Assembly (NCBI GenBank): GCA_045110285.1
Contig: JBGCGA010000037.1
Span: 1 to 64,000 of the forward strand
Reading direction: 5' to 3'
DNA from: Putridiphycobacter sp045110285
GTDB taxonomy: Bacteria > Bacteroidota > Bacteroidia > Flavobacteriales_D > Crocinitomicaceae
Length of the DNA stretch: 64,000 bases
Each line of letters opens with the position of its first letter. Within the stretch, counting starts at the first letter, position 1. The notes under the pieces are model-generated. The model had not been told where the DNA came from, ran no database searches, and saw nothing but the letters and a program-made list of their open reading frames with translations. The position numbers were made by a program, and so were the translations under genes. Below, piece after piece: positions 60,569 to 64,000 of the stretch.

Positions 60569-61147
60569 ATGACAATTGTTTTTGCAACTCAGAATCAAAA
60601 TAAAGTTAAGGAAATTCAAAGATTGATGCCGGATAATATTTTGGTAAAATCATTAAAGGATATCAATTGTTTTGATGATATTCCAGAAACAGATCATACT
60701 CTGAAGGGTAATGCAAGCCTAAAATCTAATTATGTTTTTACTCATTTTAAAACAAATTGTTTTGCAGATGACACTGGACTGGAGATTGAAGAGCTTAATG
60801 GTGAGCCAGGGGTGAAGTCAGCAAGATACGCTAGCGAGCATGAAAAAAGTGATGATAAAAACATGGCTAAGGTTTTAGCTAAGCTAGAAGGCAAAACAAA
60901 TAGGAAGGCAAGATTTAGAACTGTGATTAGTTTGCAATTAAGTGGCAAAGAACATTTATTTGAAGGAATTTGCACTGGATCTATTTCCTTCGAAAAATCT
61001 GGAACTGATGGTTTTGGATACGATCCTATATTTGTACCGGAAGGCCAGAATAGAAGCTTTGCTGAAATGACTGTAGATGAAAAAAATAAGATTTCTCACC
61101 GCGGTCGAGCCATTCAAAAATTAGTTGAATTTTTAAATTCGTTGTAA
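60569..61147 (+). CDS. rdgB: non-canonical purine NTP pyrophosphatase (RdgB/HAM1)
   Basis: This house-cleaning enzyme hydrolyses ITP, dITP and XTP. The 192-residue protein has the FATQNQNKVKEIQRL start, then CFADDTGLEIEELNGEPGVKSARYA and the C-terminal GFGYDPIFVPEGQNRSFAEM and SHRGRA motifs. It starts three bases after the glutamate synthase-like gene. Confidence 0.97.
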   Translation: MTIVFATQNQNKVKEIQRLMPDNILVKSLKDINCFDDIPETDHTLKGNASLKSNYVFTHFKTNCFADDTGLEIEELNGEPGVKSARYASEHEKSDDKNMAKVLAKLEGKTNRKARFRTVISLQLSGKEHLFEGICTGSISFEKSGTDGFGYDPIFVPEGQNRSFAEMTVDEKNKISHRGRAIQKLVEFLNSL

Positions 61148-61150
61148 AGG

Positions 61151-61924
61151 ATGAGCGAAGATAAAACAATCACATTTTTAGGAACAGGAACATCTCAAGG
61201 TGTGCCAGTAATTGGTTGTGAATGTGCTGTTTGTTTGTCGAGTAACGAAAAAGATAACCGTTTGCGAACTTCTATTATGGTAAGCTATAATGGAAAGAAT
61301 ATTGTTGTAGATACTGGTCCCGATTTTCGTCAACAAATGTTACGTGAAAACGTGAAGCATTTAGAAGCCATTTTGTTTACGCATGAGCACAAAGATCACA
61401 TAGCTGGAATGGATGATATTCGTGCATTTAATTTTAAAGCTAAACAGGACATGCCAGTTTACGCCACGGATCAGGTGCAAGTGGGGTTAAAGCGTGAATT
61501 TCACTATGTTTTTTCGGGATTTCAATACCCTGGAATTCCAAAAGTGGTAGTGAATACAATCAATACTGAAGCTTTTGACCTCTTTGGGAAAACTATACAG
61601 CCAGTTGAGGTAATGCATTACAAGTTACCTGTTCTTGGGTTTAGAATTGAGAATTTCACTTATATTACAGATGCAAATTATATTTCGCCAAAAGAATTAG
61701 ATAAAATTAGAGGAACGGAAATATTAGTCTTAAATGCACTGAGGCAAGAACCACATATTTCCCATTTTACCTTGCAAGAAGCTTTAGATTTAATTGATGA
61801 ATTAAAGCCTAAAAAAGCCTATTTAACCCACATTAGTCATTTGCTAGGAAGCCATGATGAGGTCAGTGCAAATTTGCCTGATAATGTTGAATTGGCGCAT
61901 GACGGACTAACTGTAAAATGTTAA
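61151..61924 (+). CDS. MBL-fold metal-dependent hydrolase
   Basis: This metallo-beta-lactamase-fold protein of 257 residues has the metal motif FTHEHKDHIAGMDDIRAF (HxHxDH) and the family start FLGTGTSQGVPVIGCECAVC. Two cysteine pairs near residues 24-27 (CECAVC) and the fold resemble PhnP-type phosphodiesterases acting on cyclic phosphates, but the substrate is not fixed. It lies three bases after rdgB. Confidence 0.9.
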   Translation: MSEDKTITFLGTGTSQGVPVIGCECAVCLSSNEKDNRLRTSIMVSYNGKNIVVDTGPDFRQQMLRENVKHLEAILFTHEHKDHIAGMDDIRAFNFKAKQDMPVYATDQVQVGLKREFHYVFSGFQYPGIPKVVVNTINTEAFDLFGKTIQPVEVMHYKLPVLGFRIENFTYITDANYISPKELDKIRGTEILVLNALRQEPHISHFTLQEALDLIDELKPKKAYLTHISHLLGSHDEVSANLPDNVELAHDGLTVKC

Positions 61925-61925
61925 A

Positions 61926-62663
61926 GTGAAGCAAAATTTCTATCTCTTAATCAGTGTGTTGTTAGTTGGAATTATTGGATTCATCATTTTTCAAGAGCGA
62001 AAAAAAACCAATCTTACTTTTCCTGACTTTGGTGCGGCTTTACCAGAAAATCATCATATTCTTGGCATAGACATATCACATCATCAAGGAGGGATTAATT
62101 GGGATTTGGCTTCAAAAATGAGAATTGGAAGCGATTCGATACAGTTTGTTTATTTGAAACTCACTGAAGGCACAGATTTTAAAGACAAACGATCAAAACA
62201 GAATCAAAAAAAATTGAAAGAAATGAAGGTTCCGTTTGGAGTGTATCATTTCTATAACCCAAAAAAAGGCGCTACCGAACAAGCCAAATTCTTTATTGAA
62301 AATTTTAAAATTTCAGATTTAAGACCAGTTTTAGATATTGAAGTGCAAGGGAATTTAAAGTCGACGGCTTTGGTTGATTCAGTCACGGTATTTCTCAGTA
62401 CAGTCGATTCAATTTTAAGTATTAGGCCAATTATTTACACATATGAATCGTTCTACAATGACTTTTTTAGCGAATCTACATTATCCAAAGAGTGGTTTTG
62501 GATTGCAAATTATACTGGAAGCAGCAAAGCATTCAAAAGGCAAAATGTAATTGCTTGGCAGTTCACCGATAAAGGGACGGTAGATGGCATCTTAGAAAAA
62601 GTAGATTTAAATACAGCAAAGCCCAACTTTTGGAAAGTAGTTTTAATAGGGGAAAGTATTTAG
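61926..62663 (+). CDS. glycoside hydrolase family 25 lysozyme-like protein
   Basis: The 245-residue protein has a membrane anchor or signal (about 4-20) and a GH25 domain: ILGIDISHHQGGINWD (catalytic D), FVYLKLTEGTDF, FGVYHFYNPKKG and RPVLDIEVQG with the catalytic acid. GH25 enzymes cleave the N-acetylmuramic to N-acetylglucosamine bond of peptidoglycan. It is the last gene of the dnaG run, starting with GTG one base after the MBL gene stop. An anchored form would act in the periplasm. Confidence 0.92.
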   Translation: MKQNFYLLISVLLVGIIGFIIFQERKKTNLTFPDFGAALPENHHILGIDISHHQGGINWDLASKMRIGSDSIQFVYLKLTEGTDFKDKRSKQNQKKLKEMKVPFGVYHFYNPKKGATEQAKFFIENFKISDLRPVLDIEVQGNLKSTALVDSVTVFLSTVDSILSIRPIIYTYESFYNDFFSESTLSKEWFWIANYTGSSKAFKRQNVIAWQFTDKGTVDGILEKVDLNTAKPNFWKVVLIGESI

Positions 62664-62668
62664 TAACT

Positions 62669-62762
62669 AGTACTGAGTATAAAGTATCCGTTTTGCACAG
62701 TATTTAGACTTGCTATCCGTTAAAAAACTACTCAATGCTATATACTAACTACTCAATACTAT
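62669..62762. repeat. inverted and direct short repeats between GH25 and rluB-like genes
   Basis: ACTACTCAATGCTAT (62727-62741) and ACTACTCAATACTAT (62748-62762) are direct repeats 21 bases apart. AGTACTGAGTA (62669-62679) is the inverse complement of TACTCAATACT (62750-62760) with one mismatch. A long-looped stem could form between convergent genes. Confidence 0.6.
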
Positions 62763-63617
62763 TTACAGCATCTTCAAAAAGTTCACCTCATCTTGGCTCA
62801 AATGTCTCCATTCTCCTCTTGGTAAATCTTTTTTAGTTAACCCTGCAAAAAGTACACGATCTAATTTTACCACTTCATAGTTAACAGCCTTAAACATTCT
62901 TCTAACTACTCTATATTTACCAGAATGCAATTCAACACCAACTTCGCGCGGTTTGCTGTCTCTTATGAACTCAACTTTATCCGCTTTTACAAAACCACCG
63001 TCATCCAGTTCAACACCCGACATTAATTGTTCCATATCGTCAAAGTTGACGTTCTTATTCACTTCAACATGATAAATTTTCTTCATTTCGTAACGCGGAT
63101 GTGTTAACTTTTTAGCTAAATCGCCGTCGTTGGTAAACATCAATAATCCCGTAGTATTTCTGTCTAATCTACCAACAGGATAAATGCGTTCTTTACAGGC
63201 TTTATGTACCAACTGCATCACCGTTTTACGGCCTCTAGGGTCGTCCATTGTTGTAATGAAATCTTTCGGCTTATTTAAAAGTACGTAGCGTTTCGTTTCT
63301 TGCGAAATTAATGCACCATCATAACGTACTTCATCACCAGGCTTTACTTTGAAACCCATTTCTAAAATCGTTTTGCCATTAACATCCACAACGCCTGTTG
63401 CAATTAAAACATCAGCCTCTCGGCGAGAACAGATCCCTGCATTTGATAAATATTTGTTTAGGCGAATATCTTCACTAAAGCTTGGTAAAGGATCTCCTTT
63501 TCGTTTAGGCGCATTTCCAAACCCTCTGTGAGGCTTTTTTTCAAAATCGCCCCCTTTTTTAAATGGTTTCCCTGCTCCTCTTTTGCCTTTCGAGTTATCT
63601 CGTGATGGTTTCTTCAT
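62763..63617 (-). CDS. pseudouridine synthase, RluB-like
   Basis: The 284-residue protein (ATG start) isomerises uridine in rRNA. A basic N-terminal extension rich in K, R and G (about 1-50) precedes an S4 domain (RLNKYLSNAGICSRREADVLI) and the catalytic domain with its aspartate in VGRLDRNTTGLLMF. The C-terminal VRRMFKAVNYEV is typical of the RsuA/RluB group. The frame can be extended seven residues to a TTG, but ATG at 63617 gives a basic start. RluB, RluE, RluF or RsuA cannot be told apart with confidence. Confidence 0.9.
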   Translation of the reverse strand: MKKPSRDNSKGKRGAGKPFKKGGDFEKKPHRGFGNAPKRKGDPLPSFSEDIRLNKYLSNAGICSRREADVLIATGVVDVNGKTILEMGFKVKPGDEVRYDGALISQETKRYVLLNKPKDFITTMDDPRGRKTVMQLVHKACKERIYPVGRLDRNTTGLLMFTNDGDLAKKLTHPRYEMKKIYHVEVNKNVNFDDMEQLMSGVELDDGGFVKADKVEFIRDSKPREVGVELHSGKYRVVRRMFKAVNYEVVKLDRVLFAGLTKKDLPRGEWRHLSQDEVNFLKML

Positions 63618-63783
63618 TGTGCTTTTATTCGGCGACAAATATACGAATAAAGTAATGATTTCCCTATTTGAGGAGGGATTAAGGGAGGTGATGGGCTAGT
63701 TGGTCAATTCCGTTGTATTGGTAATTACTCAACTTATAGATACATGCCCATGTTTTTGATGTTTAGAAAGTAAGCAAATTAGC

Positions 63784-63791
63784 TATCTTTG
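63784..63791 (+). promoter_or_regulatory. -7 promoter element of the DEAD-box helicase gene
   Basis: TATCTTTG matches TAnnTTTG exactly, 18 bases before the ATG. It is the same octamer as upstream of rplU. A -33 TTTG at proper spacing is not seen. Confidence 0.55.
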
Positions 63792-63809
63792 CTCTAAACT
63801 ATAGTTGCC

Positions 63810-64000
63810 ATGAAGTTTAACGATTATCCAATTTCTCTAGAGATTAAGCAGAATTTAGAGGATTTGAGAATGATAAAGCCTACCGATATTCAGTATAAAA
63901 CCATTTCGCCAATTATGCGTGGAGAAGACGTGCTGGCCATTGCTCAAACCGGCACAGGAAAAACCGCAGCATTTGCTATTCCTGTTTTAGATGGAATTAA
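63810..64000 (+). CDS. DEAD/DEAH-box RNA helicase, 5' end only
   Basis: The window ends inside this gene. The first 63 codons read MKFNDYPISLEIKQNLED and then the Q-motif-like KPTDIQYKTI and the Walker A AQTGTGKTAAFAIPVL (motif I). This is typical of DEAD-box proteins such as RhlE. The rest, including the DEAD motif, lies beyond the window. Confidence 0.9.
   Translation, partial: MKFNDYPISLEIKQNLEDLRMIKPTDIQYKTISPIMRGEDVLAIAQTGTGKTAAFAIPVLDGI

Noticed and set aside
63650..63720. Purine-rich stretch before the helicase gene
   Set aside because: It looks like a repeat remnant (GGAGGGATTAAGGGAGG) but there is only one copy here, so I cannot support a repeat call.
1..64000. CRISPR arrays, insertion sequences, rRNA, tRNA, phage genes
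   Set aside because: I scanned for regularly spaced repeats, transposases, integrases and structured RNA and found none.

Overview
This window is an AT-rich chromosomal segment from a member of the Bacteroidota, probably a gliding-type lineage near Cytophagales or Flavobacteriales. The evidence is a fused MurF/alanine racemase, an L21 ribosomal protein with a helix-hairpin-helix tail, a PorZ-like protein with a type IX secretion C-terminal domain, a GldA-type ATPase, SiaB/SiaC and DUF6089 proteins, and promoters of the TTTG-N20-TAnnTTTG type. I could not place it to genus. I see no rRNA, tRNA, CRISPR array, insertion sequence, prophage or integrase. Genes are tightly packed and no gene-free stretch exceeds about 200 bases, so this reads as core genome.

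Layout. 1-5470: two exported proteins of unknown role, mnmA, a peroxiredoxin, a ZIP transporter and a methyltransferase. 5584-9169: a plus-strand run of siaB-siaC-coaE, then sufS-sufE-sufT for iron-sulfur cluster assembly behind its own promoter. 9297-13208: a GldA-like ATPase, asnS, purN and marC. 13261-18512 (minus): an SCO protein, recO coupled to porZ, and radA. 18606-24255 (plus): xth, a LysE exporter, a 20-repeat MORN protein and murF-alr. 24252-26130 (minus): HutD-like, engB and a deoxynucleoside kinase. 26322-35015 (plus): an EamA exporter, rplU-rpmA, serS, a lipoprotein, a TPR protein with a non-standard start, DUF4286, rsmA and two DUF6089 barrels.

35022-40039 (minus) is a respiratory oxidase accessory cluster: ctaB, two subunit III-type proteins, a subunit IV-type protein, two SCO-type proteins and DUF420. 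Oxidase subunits I and II are absent. 40120-47824 (minus) is an envelope polysaccharide run: deoC, cysQ, gmd, fcl, and a WecA/MraY-type transferase between two Wzi/RemB-like barrels. 47881-49353 (minus) holds gcvH, vanZ-like and tonB. 49515-52532 (plus) holds prfB, panD, a flippase-like protein and rfaE2. 52529-55675 (minus) holds an acetyltransferase, an exported protein, manC and a SprT-like protein. 55803-62663 (plus) is a tight six-gene run from dnaG to a GH25 lysozyme. rluB-like (minus) and the start of a DEAD-box helicase close the window.

Several genes fit one theme: envelope and surface assembly (PorZ, GldA, Wzi/RemB-like barrels, GDP-mannose to GDP-fucose enzymes, WecA-like, RfaE2, TonB, DUF6089). 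I found no plainly new defence or mobile system. The strongest unusual points are a TPR gene that seems to start at a non-AUG/GUG/UUG codon overlapping the upstream stop, an oxidase subunit III-like protein with a large inserted domain holding an internal repeat, an SCO paralogue whose copper-binding histidine is an asparagine, a primase missing three of four zinc ligands, an altered MurF half, and a terminator whose U-tract abuts the deoC start codon. For several genes I chose a start inside the longest open frame, and each entry gives the reason.
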